Origin: Candidatus Enterococcus leclercqii
Lineage (GTDB): Bacteria; Bacillota; Bacilli; Lactobacillales; Enterococcaceae
Direction: 5' to 3'
NCBI RefSeq assembly: GCF_009933135.1
Contig: NZ_MAEH01000015.1
Coordinates: 62,001-126,000 of the forward strand
DNA: 64,000 nt
In this document: piece after piece, positions 34,571-43,364 of the stretch
Layout: every line of letters starts with the position of its first letter
How positions within the stretch are numbered: position 1 is the stretch's first letter
Notes under the pieces: generated by a model
What the model was told of the DNA's origin: nothing
The model's input: only the letters and a program-made list of their open reading frames with translations
Databases searched by the model: none
Made by a program: the position numbers and the translations under genes

Positions 34571-35293
34571 TCACTCCGTTTCGTCAAATGTCTTTTGCAA
34601 TAAGTGCGTTACCTCATCCAAGTCTTCAAAAATGTAATCGGGAACAGCTTCATAGACCATCGCTTGGGCCAAATCCCGCTGCAGTCGATAGCGTCCTTTT
34701 CGTACCGGCAGATCGGTGATATCGTCTTCAATCAATACTGAAGCAATCCCGGCAGCTTTGGCGGCTTTGATGCCAGCCCGGGAATCTTCCAATACAAGGG
34801 CGTGTTCTGGTTTTACCTCGGCTTTTTTACAGGCCGTCAAGAAAATCTCCGGGTCCGGTTTGCCTTTTTTAACTTCATCCCCTGAAATAATCAAATCGAC
34901 ATAAGGGGCTACCTCTTCAATCTCAAGATAGTTGCGGATATTTTCTAAATGGTTGGAAGAGGCCACTGCCACCAAGCGACCAGACGCTTTCGCATACTGT
35001 AACAATGATACCAGGCCTTTTTTCTTGAAGACTCGTTTTTCTTCGGCAAAAATCAGGCCTTTGTTGATGTTCATTTCCCCACGCCACTGCTGGTAAGGCA
35101 GCTCTTCTCCATAAAGAGCCGCCATCTCTTTAAGGATCGCAGCTTCCGTTCGACCGGTTAGGTGGTAGTAAACTTGATGATTCATCTCGTAATCGTATTT
35201 TTCTGCTGAGCGCAGGTAGGCTCGATAAGCCAAGCGGCCGGTCTCAAACATCAAGCCGTCCATATCAAAAATCAATAAGTCGATTGCTTTCAT
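34571..35293 (-). CDS. HAD-IA family phosphatase/phosphoglucomutase-like
   Basis: A 240-residue HAD protein. Motif I is [10 protein letters not shown], motif II ASSN, motif [13 protein letters not shown] and motif [10 protein letters not shown]. The helical cap resembles beta-phosphoglucomutase and sugar-phosphatases. AAGGAGG precedes the ATG at 35293; an upstream in-frame extension has no site. It is followed closely by gndA. It probably removes phosphate from a sugar or sugar-acid phosphate, preventing toxic build-up or freeing the substrate for mannonate dehydratase. Confidence 0.88.
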   Translation of the reverse strand: MKAIDLLIFDMDGLMFETGRLAYRAYLRSAEKYDYEMNHQVYYHLTGRTEAAILKEMAALYGEELPYQQWRGEMNINKGLIFAEEKRVFKKKGLVSLLQYAKASGRLVAVASSNHLENIRNYLEIEEVAPYVDLIISGDEVKKGKPDPEIFLTACKKAEVKPEHALVLEDSRAGIKAAKAAGIASVLIEDDITDLPVRKGRYRLQRDLAQAMVYEAVPDYIFEDLDEVTHLLQKTFDETE

Positions 35294-35432
35294 CTGTTCC
35301 TCCTTTATGCAGCAAAAGCAGCGGGGCAGAATCTGCCCCACTACTATCAAGTCTGATGGTTCACTAGTCATCTGAGGTTAAACTTATTACAAAGACTCGC
35401 TGATTCGACACTGTCAGCCAATCATCCTCTGC

Positions 35433-36077
35433 CTAATTGGTTTTAGTCAGCTGCCGCAATTCTTTAATTGTAGCTGCGGCTTTGACGCCACCATCAGCGG
35501 CCACGAGTGCTTCAGACAAGATAAAGGAACCGCCGACTGCCAGAATTTTTTCAAAGTCGAGGTAATCTTGCAGATTGCCTTGATGAATACCACCAGTGGG
35601 CACAAATTCCATTTCAAAATATGGACCCGCTAAAGCTTTGATTGCCTTCAAACCGCCGTAAATATCCGCCGGGAAGAACTTCACTACATCTAATCCCAGC
35701 TCGTAAGCTCGCTGAATGTCATTTGGTGTGGCTACGCCGGGAAAGACCGGAATCTGCTGTTCTTGACAGTAACTGATAACATCGGGAACAACTGCCGGCG
35801 ATACGATAAATTTGGCGCCGTTTTCGACAGCCGCTTTAGCCTGCTCAAGAGTTTTTACCGTTCCGGCACCTACTAGCAGCTTGCCAGATTTCGCCAAAAT
35901 TTTGATTGCTTCAACAGCTAACTCGCTGCGGAAAGTGACTTCAATTAACGGTAACTGATTGTCTACCAAAATTTTTTCTACCAGCGGCAACAGGTCAAGC
36001 TGAGTGACAGTATAAAGAGGCAGCAATCGTTTTTCTTTCATCTCCAGATACACTGGATGCTGTTTCATATCAAACAA
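35433..36077 (-). CDS. eda: KDPG/KHG aldolase
   Basis: A 214-residue class I aldolase cleaving 2-keto-3-deoxy-6-phosphogluconate to pyruvate and glyceraldehyde 3-phosphate. The Schiff-base Lys133 (VVKFFPADIYGG) and Glu46 (LPLIEVTFRS) are at canonical positions, with the phosphate loop in VPTGGI. The start is TTG at 36077, since AAGGAGG lies 8 nt upstream; the ATG three codons later is too far from it. It follows uxuA by 13 bp. Confidence 0.93.
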   Translation of the reverse strand: MFDMKQHPVYLEMKEKRLLPLYTVTQLDLLPLVEKILVDNQLPLIEVTFRSELAVEAIKILAKSGKLLVGAGTVKTLEQAKAAVENGAKFIVSPAVVPDVISYCQEQQIPVFPGVATPNDIQRAYELGLDVVKFFPADIYGGLKAIKALAGPYFEMEFVPTGGIHQGNLQDYLDFEKILAVGGSFILSEALVAADGGVKAAATIKELRQLTKTN

Positions 36078-36090
36078 TGTCTTTTCCTCC

Positions 36091-37164
36091 TTATGCCTTT
36101 TCTTTGGCTTTGGTCAATGCTTCATGCAGCCCTTGTGCATAGGTCAGGCCCATCGCCCGATCGTACAAGCCATAACCTGGCCGAGCCACTTCCCCCCAGA
36201 CTGTTCGCCCGTGATCCGGACGCAATACTCCGTCAAAACCGACCTCCACCAAAGCTTCCATGATTGCTGCCATATCCAACGAACCTGCTGTTGACAGATG
36301 AGCCGTTTCGATGAAATCCCGTTCGCCCAAAAAGCCAACATTACGGAAATGAACAAAATTGATACGATGACCGACTTCTCGGATCATTTGCGGGATATCG
36401 TTATTGGGATCAGCTCCCAACGCGCCAGTACAGAAGGTTAAGCCATTGTAAGGTGAATCCACTGCTTCGATGATGCGTTTCAGGTCGGAGAGATTTTTCG
36501 TAATCCGTGGGAAATCGAAAATTTCCCAAGGTGGATCATCCGGATGAATCCCCATTTTGACATCTACCTCTTCACAAACGGGAATGATGCGTTCTAAAAA
36601 GTATTTCAAGTTTTCAAAGAGGACTTCTTCAGTGACACCGTCGTACATTGCCACAAGACTATTGAATTTTGCAAGGCGTTCTTCTTCCCAGCCGGAAATT
36701 TGAAACCCTTTGGACTGGCTGGCAATACGCTTGTATAAATCCTGCGGTTGCAATTCATCAATCACTGACTGATCAAATTGCAATGTCGTACTGCCGTCTG
36801 GTAACCGGTAGTTCATATCCGTTTTGAACCAGCCGAAGATTGGCTTGAAGCTGTAACAGATCAAGCGTACATCGCAGGCCGCCAAATTGCGGATCGTTTG
36901 AATATAATTGTCGATATATTTATCCCGCTCAGCAGTCCCCGCTTTGATGGCATCATGAATTGCCACACTTTCAATCCCTAATAGTTCCAAATCGCCAGCT
37001 GTGACTTCCTTTTTCAATTCTTTGATTTCATCAATTTCCCAGACATCTCCGGGCATTTTGTTCAACAGTGTCCCTACGACACCGGTGATACCGGGAATCT
37101 GTTTCACATGCTGAATTGGAATCGGGTCTCCCTCAACGCCATACCATCGAAAAGCCCACTTCAT
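36091..37164 (-). CDS. uxuA: Mannonate dehydratase
   Basis: A 357-residue enzyme that dehydrates D-mannonate to 2-keto-3-deoxygluconate. The Mn-site ligands His207 (MGIHPDDPP), Cys245 (TFCTGALG), His272 (NFVHFRNV) and Asp317 (LRPDHGR) are all present. It sits between the PTS EIIA gene and the KDPG aldolase. Neither fructuronate reductase (uxuB) nor KDG kinase is encoded nearby, so the route into and out of this step differs from the textbook hexuronate pathway. Confidence 0.93.
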   Translation of the reverse strand: MKWAFRWYGVEGDPIPIQHVKQIPGITGVVGTLLNKMPGDVWEIDEIKELKKEVTAGDLELLGIESVAIHDAIKAGTAERDKYIDNYIQTIRNLAACDVRLICYSFKPIFGWFKTDMNYRLPDGSTTLQFDQSVIDELQPQDLYKRIASQSKGFQISGWEEERLAKFNSLVAMYDGVTEEVLFENLKYFLERIIPVCEEVDVKMGIHPDDPPWEIFDFPRITKNLSDLKRIIEAVDSPYNGLTFCTGALGADPNNDIPQMIREVGHRINFVHFRNVGFLGERDFIETAHLSTAGSLDMAAIMEALVEVGFDGVLRPDHGRTVWGEVARPGYGLYDRAMGLTYAQGLHEALTKAKEKA

Positions 37165-37182
37165 AGCATTCTTCCTCTCTCT

Positions 37183-37629
37183 TTAAAATTCGTCTTCTTC
37201 GTCTTCTTCATCAGCTACCAGCGAAACATGCCACAAGCCAAGACTGTCGGCTCCTTGTGCCAAAACAGCCTGCGCTGCCTCAGCTGCCGGTGTTGACAAA
37301 ATCTGATGATTGATGGTTTCCAGAAGCATCGGCAGGTTGACACCACCAATGACGTACGTATTTTCTCGCAATTCAGGGTCCAAAGCACTAGCCACCATCA
37401 GTGATTGATTATAAGGACTGGCACTCACGACATCTGTCAAAATCAAAATACCGTCTCCTTGATCCACCTCTTGGACAGCTGTGTGAATTTTAGCTCCCAG
37501 CTTTTGGATATCTTCTCCATGATTCAAATTGACGGTGGCGATGTTATCAGAAGAGCCGATGATGACTTCCGCCGCGTCTTTCAATCCGTCACTCAATGTT
37601 CCGTGTGTCGCGATTACGATCCCTAACAT
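37183..37629 (-). CDS. PTS EIIA, mannose family
   Basis: A 148-residue cytoplasmic EIIA with the phosphorylated His9 in IATHGTLSDGL and VSASPYNQS typical of the mannose class. It is a stand-alone EIIA, not fused to EIIB. The C-terminus is an unusual acidic tail (ADEEDEEDEF). GGAGG precedes the ATG. It receives phosphate from HPr and passes it to the EIIB encoded two genes upstream. Confidence 0.92.
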   Translation of the reverse strand: MLGIVIATHGTLSDGLKDAAEVIIGSSDNIATVNLNHGEDIQKLGAKIHTAVQEVDQGDGILILTDVVSASPYNQSLMVASALDPELRENTYVIGGVNLPMLLETINHQILSTPAAEAAQAVLAQGADSLGLWHVSLVADEEDEEDEF

Positions 37630-37657
37630 TGCAAAACCTCCAGTTTTTAGTTTGCTT

Positions 37658-38518
37658 CTATGAAAGTGCTGTGATCAATTGCTCAATATTTTCCATGTTC
37701 ATTTCTTTGCTTCTCAAAAGTTTTTTGGAAAGTGTAAAACCCTCTGTGCCCGGCTCGCCACTGAAAATATAGCGTACTTGATCCTTCGTCTTTGCTGCGA
37801 CTGCCTCTTTGGAAAAGAGCGTAGTTTCACGATCTTTGATGTACAGCGGTGCTTTGGCTGCGACAGCCTCGAGAAAGTAAACCGGCGTTCCCTTTGGCAA
37901 TGAGGATTGCAGTACCTCCAACCCCCGTTCACCGAAAGTGCCCTCGTCAATGAAGGCATAGGCTACAAAAGGATTCCGATTGGCTTCAATCATTGACAGC
38001 AGCAACAAAACTGAACCGGTATTTCTCACCAAGTTGCGGCGGTTGGCCAAGCCCTTCGTCACTCGTCCCAAGAGTAGGAAAAAGACCAGTAGCGCGGCCA
38101 TGCTCACATAGGTCAGCGGGCGCGTAAAGTCTAAAGAAAACCAGCTGTTGCTCATCAACCAAGCTAAGCCCAGACCACCTAGTGAGAGAAGCGCCAACGA
38201 ACCCATTAAAATCGCCAGAACGGTCTGTCGCGACTGTCGCTTGCGATCAAAGAAAACGTAATCTCCTATAGAAATCGGCGGCGTATCATAGTAGGTGCAA
38301 ATGACTTTTTTAGCTCGTTTCAAATCCCCCACGTAAACATTACGCGAGGCACTCTTTTTCTGTTGATCGTATTCGATTACTTGCGGCGCAGCTCCCATTG
38401 CAGCCAGGTCAGCTACCAAGGCACCGATGAAACGTTTTTTGCTTTTGTCGCTGCGACGGATTCCATACAAGTATTGGTAACGAAACAGCCAATCTTTGAA
38501 ATTTTCCGTTTGTGCCAT
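37658..38518 (-). CDS. Membrane protein with M28-peptidase-like features inside the PTS operon
   Basis: A 286-residue protein. A soluble N-terminal region (about 1-110) is followed by two transmembrane helices (about 113-165) and a second soluble region. RNTGSVLLLLSMIEANRNPFVAYAFIDEGTFGERG resembles the M28 peptidase core (N-x-SG...LLE...D-EE-G), and ICTYYDTPP occupies the place of an H-x-D site but lacks the His. Its activity is uncertain and metal binding is probably lost. AGGAGGG precedes the ATG at 38518. It lies between EIIA and EIIB, so it may process or sense the transported substrate. I do not know a characterised homologue. Confidence 0.6.
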   Translation of the reverse strand: MAQTENFKDWLFRYQYLYGIRRSDKSKKRFIGALVADLAAMGAAPQVIEYDQQKKSASRNVYVGDLKRAKKVICTYYDTPPISIGDYVFFDRKRQSRQTVLAILMGSLALLSLGGLGLAWLMSNSWFSLDFTRPLTYVSMAALLVFFLLLGRVTKGLANRRNLVRNTGSVLLLLSMIEANRNPFVAYAFIDEGTFGERGLEVLQSSLPKGTPVYFLEAVAAKAPLYIKDRETTLFSKEAVAAKTKDQVRYIFSGEPGTEGFTLSKKLLRSKEMNMENIEQLITALS

Positions 38519-38599
38519 GGTAAGCCCTCCTGTTTTCTCGGCTTTTGCCGCTACTGCCGGTCGCCGTCGTCTTGACGACAGCCCCAAGTGCTGGTTTTC

Positions 38600-39106
38600 T
38601 TATAAACCAAATTGTTTCAATACATCTTTTAGACTAGATTTTGGTGCAGACGGTGTTGCTTGGAAATAGATGTCTTTTACACCGTAGTTTTCATTCAATT
38701 CTTTGAGTTTCAAGGCATCCTCTTTGTTTAGGTAAACGGATTTGGTTACCAACAGGTCTTTTTCTGGATCCTTTTGCGCGATTCCGCCGATGTTGAGCTC
38801 TTCCATTGGCAATCCATGTTTGACCAGATCATAGATTACACTAACTGTTTTCGTAATCAAAATGCAGTTGTAATCTTTGAATTCGTATTCATCCCAATAG
38901 AATTTTGCTTTTTCCGGTGTGATGACGATCGTTTTTTGCCCAGTACGACTACCCGCATTCTTGTAGAGATCGCGCATGAACTTGTCCTTAGCAACGACTT
39001 CATCGACTACAAAAATCGAGTTGACACCACTTTTTTGTGATAAGGTCACCATGACTTGTCCATGGATCAATCGTTCGTCCACCCGTGCTAAATTTACTTT
39101 ACCCAT
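38600..39106 (-). CDS. PTS EIIB, mannose family
   Basis: A 168-residue cytoplasmic EIIB with active-site His15 in RVDERLIHGQV. NIGGIAQKDPEKDLLVTKSVYL is typical of sorbose/mannose-class EIIB. AAGGAGG precedes the ATG. It phosphorylates the incoming substrate bound in the EIIC/EIID complex. Confidence 0.93.
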   Translation of the reverse strand: MGKVNLARVDERLIHGQVMVTLSQKSGVNSIFVVDEVVAKDKFMRDLYKNAGSRTGQKTIVITPEKAKFYWDEYEFKDYNCILITKTVSVIYDLVKHGLPMEELNIGGIAQKDPEKDLLVTKSVYLNKEDALKLKELNENYGVKDIYFQATPSAPKSSLKDVLKQFGL

Positions 39107-39136
39107 TAGAGAATCCTCCTTTTAATTATGCAGTTG

Positions 39137-39991
39137 TTATAAGATCCCAATTCCTGCTAAAACAATCAAGATTGCCGTCAGCCACAGTAAAGCTTGCGTG
39201 ACTTTCAATCCTTTTTTCGTATAGAACAAGTAGACACCCATGACGACCGCCAATGGCAAGATACCCGGCACAATCTGGTCTAAGATGTCTTGGATGACAA
39301 ACTCACGTCCTGAAATACCAAACTTCAATGCGGAAGTGACCTTAACATAATTTCCTGCCAAAATCCCCATCATGAACAGCCCTAAAACTGACAGTGTTTC
39401 AATCGCAGTCTGAACACCGGTACTTTGCATCAATCCAGAAGCATTACGCCCCATAGTGAAAGCTTGGCGGGCAAAGAATACCCCCAGAATCACTTGGTAC
39501 AAGGCAAAGCAGATGAATGGGAAAATTGCTCCCAGCGGACTACCTTCTTGTGCCCACGGAACAGCGATTGCGATAAAGATGTATTGCACCGTTCCAGAGT
39601 CAATGGCATCCCCAATTCCTGCCAAAGCTCCCATTAAACCGGCTTTGGTGTTATACATCAAGTCGTCTTGCATCATGACTTCTTTGTTTTCATACTCTTC
39701 TTCTGCCCGCTGTTGTTCCATTGAAGACATCAGCCCAGTGATGACACCCCCACCCCAGCTTAACTGAGTGTTGAAGAACAGCAACTGCCGTTTATAAGCC
39801 GCCTTTAATTGATCCGGATCCTTGTAGAGCTTGCGCAAGATGGGCATCATCCCATACAAGAGAGACGGCGCCAAGTAACGCTCGAAAGAATGCGGAATCT
39901 CGTTGGCAAAGTGCCAGCGGAGATAGGCTTTGGTCACGTCTTTTTTAGTGATTTCTTCTGGTGCAGCGGTATTTTTTATCATTTCAGCCAT
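39137..39991 (-). CDS. PTS EIID, mannose family
   Basis: A 284-residue membrane component. The family motif QLSWGGGVITGLMSSMEQQRAEE and GALAGIGDAIDSGT are present, with hydrophobic helices in the C-terminal half. AAGGAGG precedes the ATG. It partners the adjacent EIIC. Confidence 0.93.
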   Translation of the reverse strand: MAEMIKNTAAPEEITKKDVTKAYLRWHFANEIPHSFERYLAPSLLYGMMPILRKLYKDPDQLKAAYKRQLLFFNTQLSWGGGVITGLMSSMEQQRAEEEYENKEVMMQDDLMYNTKAGLMGALAGIGDAIDSGTVQYIFIAIAVPWAQEGSPLGAIFPFICFALYQVILGVFFARQAFTMGRNASGLMQSTGVQTAIETLSVLGLFMMGILAGNYVKVTSALKFGISGREFVIQDILDQIVPGILPLAVVMGVYLFYTKKGLKVTQALLWLTAILIVLAGIGIL

Positions 39992-40009
39992 TGTTTTTCC
40001 TCCTTGTGA

Positions 40010-40852
40010 TCAAAACCCGTCGTCATAGTCATCGTCATCATCGTCGTCACTGACACTGCCGCCACCAGCTGCTTGTGCTTGTGGGGGAGTTCCTTTGCCT
40101 TTTTGTGACTGCACGAAGATCAATGCAATCAGCACACCGAAGACTGCGTAAGTTACCATCGTGATCTCCAGTGATTTGAAGACAACACTCAAGAAGTAAG
40201 CCAAGAAGAAGAAGACCAGATAGTCTTTCCGTCCGATAACATAAACCGTCGTTGCAATCCCGATTGCCGCCAAACCACCACCGACAACTTCCAGAATGTG
40301 GATTACCACTGTCCCTTCCAATGCCGTAATTACATCAGCAATCACAGGTGCACCAAAGTACAAAGCAATAAATACCAATGGCACAAACAACAAGAAAGAA
40401 GCAATGGTCGGATACCAGATGATGGACCGCTTGATGGCACCGTCGTTGAGTTCGTCTACCGCTTTATCGGTATACTTCCCTAAGAATGTATTAATGAAGA
40501 AACGGAATTGATACAAATAACTGCCTAAAAGTCCTACCGGTACAGCAACTGCGATGGCTGCTTCCGGTTTCAGATTTCCCAATAATGCGACAGATACGGC
40601 AATGGCTGCAGCAATGGAAGGCTCTGCCGGCATCGAACCACCGGGAGAAAAGACCCCCATATAGATCATTTGCAAGGCTGCTGTGACGATCATTGCCTGC
40701 TTGACATCTCCCATTACAATCCCTACTACCAAACCAGTCATCAGCGGGGAAAAGCGCAAGGTCAAGGTAGCGCCACCACCGAGCCAGCGTGACATGACCG
40801 CTGCCACCCACAGTGCGATCAACAAACTTTGTACTACACTTAATGTTTCCAT
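40010..40852 (-). CDS. PTS EIIC, mannose/sorbose family
   Basis: A 280-residue transporter subunit with about seven hydrophobic segments and the EIIC signature MGVFSPGGSMPAEPSIAAAI. The C-terminus ends in a Gly/Ala linker and a run of Asp residues (SDDDDDDDYDDGF), an acidic tail like that on the EIIA of the same operon. AGAGGAGG precedes the ATG. The transported compound is probably an aldonate or uronate, judged from the linked enzymes. Confidence 0.93.
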   Translation of the reverse strand: METLSVVQSLLIALWVAAVMSRWLGGGATLTLRFSPLMTGLVVGIVMGDVKQAMIVTAALQMIYMGVFSPGGSMPAEPSIAAAIAVSVALLGNLKPEAAIAVAVPVGLLGSYLYQFRFFINTFLGKYTDKAVDELNDGAIKRSIIWYPTIASFLLFVPLVFIALYFGAPVIADVITALEGTVVIHILEVVGGGLAAIGIATTVYVIGRKDYLVFFFLAYFLSVVFKSLEITMVTYAVFGVLIALIFVQSQKGKGTPPQAQAAGGGSVSDDDDDDDYDDGF

Positions 40853-40950
40853 ATGTCCTCCTCTTGAAACGTTGATAGTTGCGCGATCCTAAGATCCGGG
40901 GCATTTTTTGAAAGTGGCGACACCAGCTGCTTATGGGTGCTTTTTTAACG

Positions 40951-40995
40951 AGAGGTGGTCTCCACGTAATTCTTTAAAATTACGTCCTCACCACT
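40951..40995. repeat. Intra-operon hairpin between hydroxyacid dehydrogenase and EIIC
   Basis: ACGTAATT/AATTACGT forms a perfect inner stem, extended by GTGG/CCAC across small mismatches. No T-run follows on the minus strand, so it looks like an mRNA processing or stability element, not a terminator. The rest of the 190-bp gap holds no gene. Confidence 0.5.
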
Positions 40996-41046
40996 ACGCT
41001 TTTGCTAAGCACTCCAGCAACCGGCATCGACAATTTCTATAATGAC

Positions 41047-42054
41047 CTAGATGGATACCGTAATAAATTTACTCTCCGGCTGCACGGCTCTTTCCGGCAA
41101 TCGGCCTTCGATGATAGCTTCCACGTCACGAACACATTTCTCACCCATCTCTTCTAAACATTCCATCGTGTAAGCAGAGGTATGGGGCGTCATGACAACA
41201 TTGTCAAATTGCAGGTAGGGATGATCTTTGCGACCAGGCTCTTCTTCCAAAACATCCGTCGCCAGCCCGGCTAATTTACCGCTTTTCAGACCCGCCACCG
41301 CAGCATCTTCATCGATTAATGCTCCCCGGGCACTGTTTGACAAGTAGACCCGGTCTTTCATTTTGGCGATAGCAGCAGCATCAATCATATGATAGTTGCC
41401 TTCATTTAGGCTGGCACATAGACAAATGACGTCAGCTCTGGCTAATAATTCATCGAACTCGACTTTTTTGGCACCGTAACTTTCGATGTGCATCGCCGAC
41501 TTATATGGATCGTAAGCTAGTACTTCACAGCGGAAGCCATTACGAATCGTCTCGACGACACCGCTGCCGGTATTACCTACGCCGATGACACCAACAGTTT
41601 TGTTGTACAGTGTATTGCCAACAAAACTTGCCCGGTCTTCCCAGCGATCAGCGATAACTCGATTATGTGCTTGCACCGTTTTTCTCATTAAAGCTAGCAA
41701 GTTGGTCACATTGTTTTCGGCGACAGCATCCCGCTCCACCAGGGCTGGAATGATGGTTACCACCGTATCATGAGCTTTGGCTGCTGCGAGGTCCACGTTG
41801 TTAAAACCAATGCCGTGACGGGCGATCAAAAGCAATTCATCTTTGTATTGAAAGAATTCCTCTGTGAAAAACGGGGTCACGCTGGCAATAACGATATTGA
41901 TTCCTGCCAGAGCTTCCGCTAACTCTTTACCGCCAATCTCTGAATCAACCGTAATATGCACGACTTCTCCGATTTTTTCCAAACGCTCCAAATGCTGAGG
42001 AAAGACCTTCCCAAAGCTGCTTGAATTCACGATTCCGATCTTGTAGTCTGTCAT
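41047..42054 (-). CDS. D-isomer-specific 2-hydroxyacid dehydrogenase (CtBP-like)
   Basis: A 335-residue NAD-dependent enzyme. The dinucleotide motif is GVIGVGNTG, the substrate-site Arg lies in LSNSARGALID, Glu in DVLEEEP and His in TPHTSAYT. GGAGG lies 6 nt before the ATG at 42054, so two ATGs a few codons upstream are rejected. It is the first gene behind the operator-bearing promoter opposite the RpiR regulator. It may reduce a 2-keto acid intermediate; it is not closely similar to the second dehydrogenase at the far end of the cluster. Confidence 0.88.
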   Translation of the reverse strand: MTDYKIGIVNSSSFGKVFPQHLERLEKIGEVVHITVDSEIGGKELAEALAGINIVIASVTPFFTEEFFQYKDELLLIARHGIGFNNVDLAAAKAHDTVVTIIPALVERDAVAENNVTNLLALMRKTVQAHNRVIADRWEDRASFVGNTLYNKTVGVIGVGNTGSGVVETIRNGFRCEVLAYDPYKSAMHIESYGAKKVEFDELLARADVICLCASLNEGNYHMIDAAAIAKMKDRVYLSNSARGALIDEDAAVAGLKSGKLAGLATDVLEEEPGRKDHPYLQFDNVVMTPHTSAYTMECLEEMGEKCVRDVEAIIEGRLPERAVQPESKFITVSI

Positions 42055-42133
42055 GTTCATCCTCCATTTTTTCACTCGGCTTAATGACTTTACCCTTTTT
42101 TGATTTTTGTTAGCGCATTCAATCTATACTGTT

Positions 42134-42161
42134 ATTATACAAAAAAATATTTTTTTGTAAA
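42134..42161 (-). promoter_or_regulatory. Promoter of the sugar-acid PTS cluster with a palindromic operator in its spacer
   Basis: TTTACA (42156-42161), 16 bp, TATAAT (42134-42139) on the minus strand. The spacer is filled by a perfect 20-bp palindrome ACAAAAAAATATTTTTTTGT (42139-42158). A related copy, CGAAAAAAATATTTTGTTTG, lies at 42171-42190. These are the likely operators of the adjacent RpiR protein. Confidence 0.65.
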
Positions 42162-42196
42162 GGGAAATAACGAAAAAAATATTTTGTTTGCTTTTT

Positions 42197-42242
42197 TTGA
42201 CGTTCCCCTTTATTCTAATAATAAATAAGAAAGCGCTGCAGA
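42197..42242 (+). promoter_or_regulatory. Promoter of the rpiR-like gene with a weak cre-like site
   Basis: TTGACG (42197-42202), 16 bp, TAATAA (42219-42224) on the plus strand. AGAAAGCGCTGCAG (42229-42242) follows just after the start point and matches cre only in its core, so catabolite control here is tentative. Confidence 0.5.
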
Positions 42243-42313
42243 GAGGACCTGCAACAACTTGATCACAACAACTTAGCACTTCAAAAAACGCCGCATTAAA
42301 GGAGGCTTATCCG

Positions 42314-43165
42314 ATGTCCCCATCGATTCGTTTGACCATTAAATCTATGTACAAAGACTTCACTCCAAAAGAACAAGCGATTGCCGACTATATTTTGAAC
42401 GATCCCCAAAAAGTGAGCCGCAGCTCCATCAGTGATATCGCTAAGGATCTGGATATCGCCGACTCGACTTTCTTTCAATTTACCAAGAAGATCGGTTTTT
42501 CCGGCTTCAAAGAATTTAAAATGGCGCTGTTAACCAATGATTTCGATTCCAGTACAGTCACTACGATTCATGAAAGCATCACTCAAGATGACGATGAATT
42601 GCAGATGGCTCAAAAGATCTTTGACTCCAACATCTCCACATTGACAGATACAAAAAATCTACTCGATAGACAAAAACTTAAAACCGCTGTCGATCTCATT
42701 GATAATTCTCAGCGCCTCTTCTTCTTTGGGGTCGGCGGGTCGGAAATCGTCGCTGCCGATGCCTACCACAAGTTTCTGCGCAGTCCTTTAACCGTAGTCC
42801 ACAGCGCCGACTATCACATTCAATTGATGGAAGCTTCCATGATGACTGCCAACGACTGTGCGATCTTAATTAGTCATACGGGTCGCTCCCGGGAGACAAT
42901 CCATCTAGCGGAAGTCGTTAAAAACAGTGGCGCTGCAGTAATCGTTGTCACCAGCCAAATGCAATCCCCTCTTGCGAAACTGGCAGATGTCACTTTCATC
43001 TCCATTTCTGCTGAGACTGCTTTTCGTTCCGAGGCTTTAGCTTCCCGCATTGCCCAGCTCAGTCTATTAGACGCTATTTTCACCATCTTGATGTTCCGCA
43101 ACCACGACCGTTCGCAACTATCCATCGGTAAAATTCGCGAAGTCATCAACGCAGTCAAGGATTGA
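42314..43165 (+). CDS. RpiR-family transcriptional regulator (HTH and SIS domains)
   Basis: A 283-residue regulator. The N-terminal HTH_6 domain (about 1-77, SISDIAKDLDIADSTFFQFTKKIGFSGF) is followed by a SIS sugar-phosphate-binding domain (about 105-245, FFGVGGSEIVA and ISHTGRSRETI). AAAGGAGG precedes the ATG. It is divergent from the hydroxyacid dehydrogenase/PTS cluster and ends in its own terminator, so it most likely controls that cluster in response to a phosphorylated sugar acid. Confidence 0.92.
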   Translation: MSPSIRLTIKSMYKDFTPKEQAIADYILNDPQKVSRSSISDIAKDLDIADSTFFQFTKKIGFSGFKEFKMALLTNDFDSSTVTTIHESITQDDDELQMAQKIFDSNISTLTDTKNLLDRQKLKTAVDLIDNSQRLFFFGVGGSEIVAADAYHKFLRSPLTVVHSADYHIQLMEASMMTANDCAILISHTGRSRETIHLAEVVKNSGAAVIVVTSQMQSPLAKLADVTFISISAETAFRSEALASRIAQLSLLDAIFTILMFRNHDRSQLSIGKIREVINAVKD

Positions 43166-43260
43166 AGTTGACCGCTTTACCACTGGAAGCCGGCTTTGTT
43201 TCAAGGACTGCCAACATCTAGAAAAGAGTACTTCCAGCCCTGACAACCTATTGCCCTGTA

Positions 43261-43313
43261 AAAAAGTGTCTCAGCAACAGCCTTACAAAAGGTTGTACGG
43301 GACACTCTTTTTG
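43261..43313 (+). terminator. Terminator of the rpiR-like gene
   Basis: GTGTC...GCAAC pairs with GTTGT...GGACAC, followed by CTTTTTGTTT on the plus strand. Confidence 0.85.
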
Positions 43314-43364
43314 TTTAGCCATTTTCAGAAGTGAACTGTATTTTTTCTATTGAGAGGTTGTACT

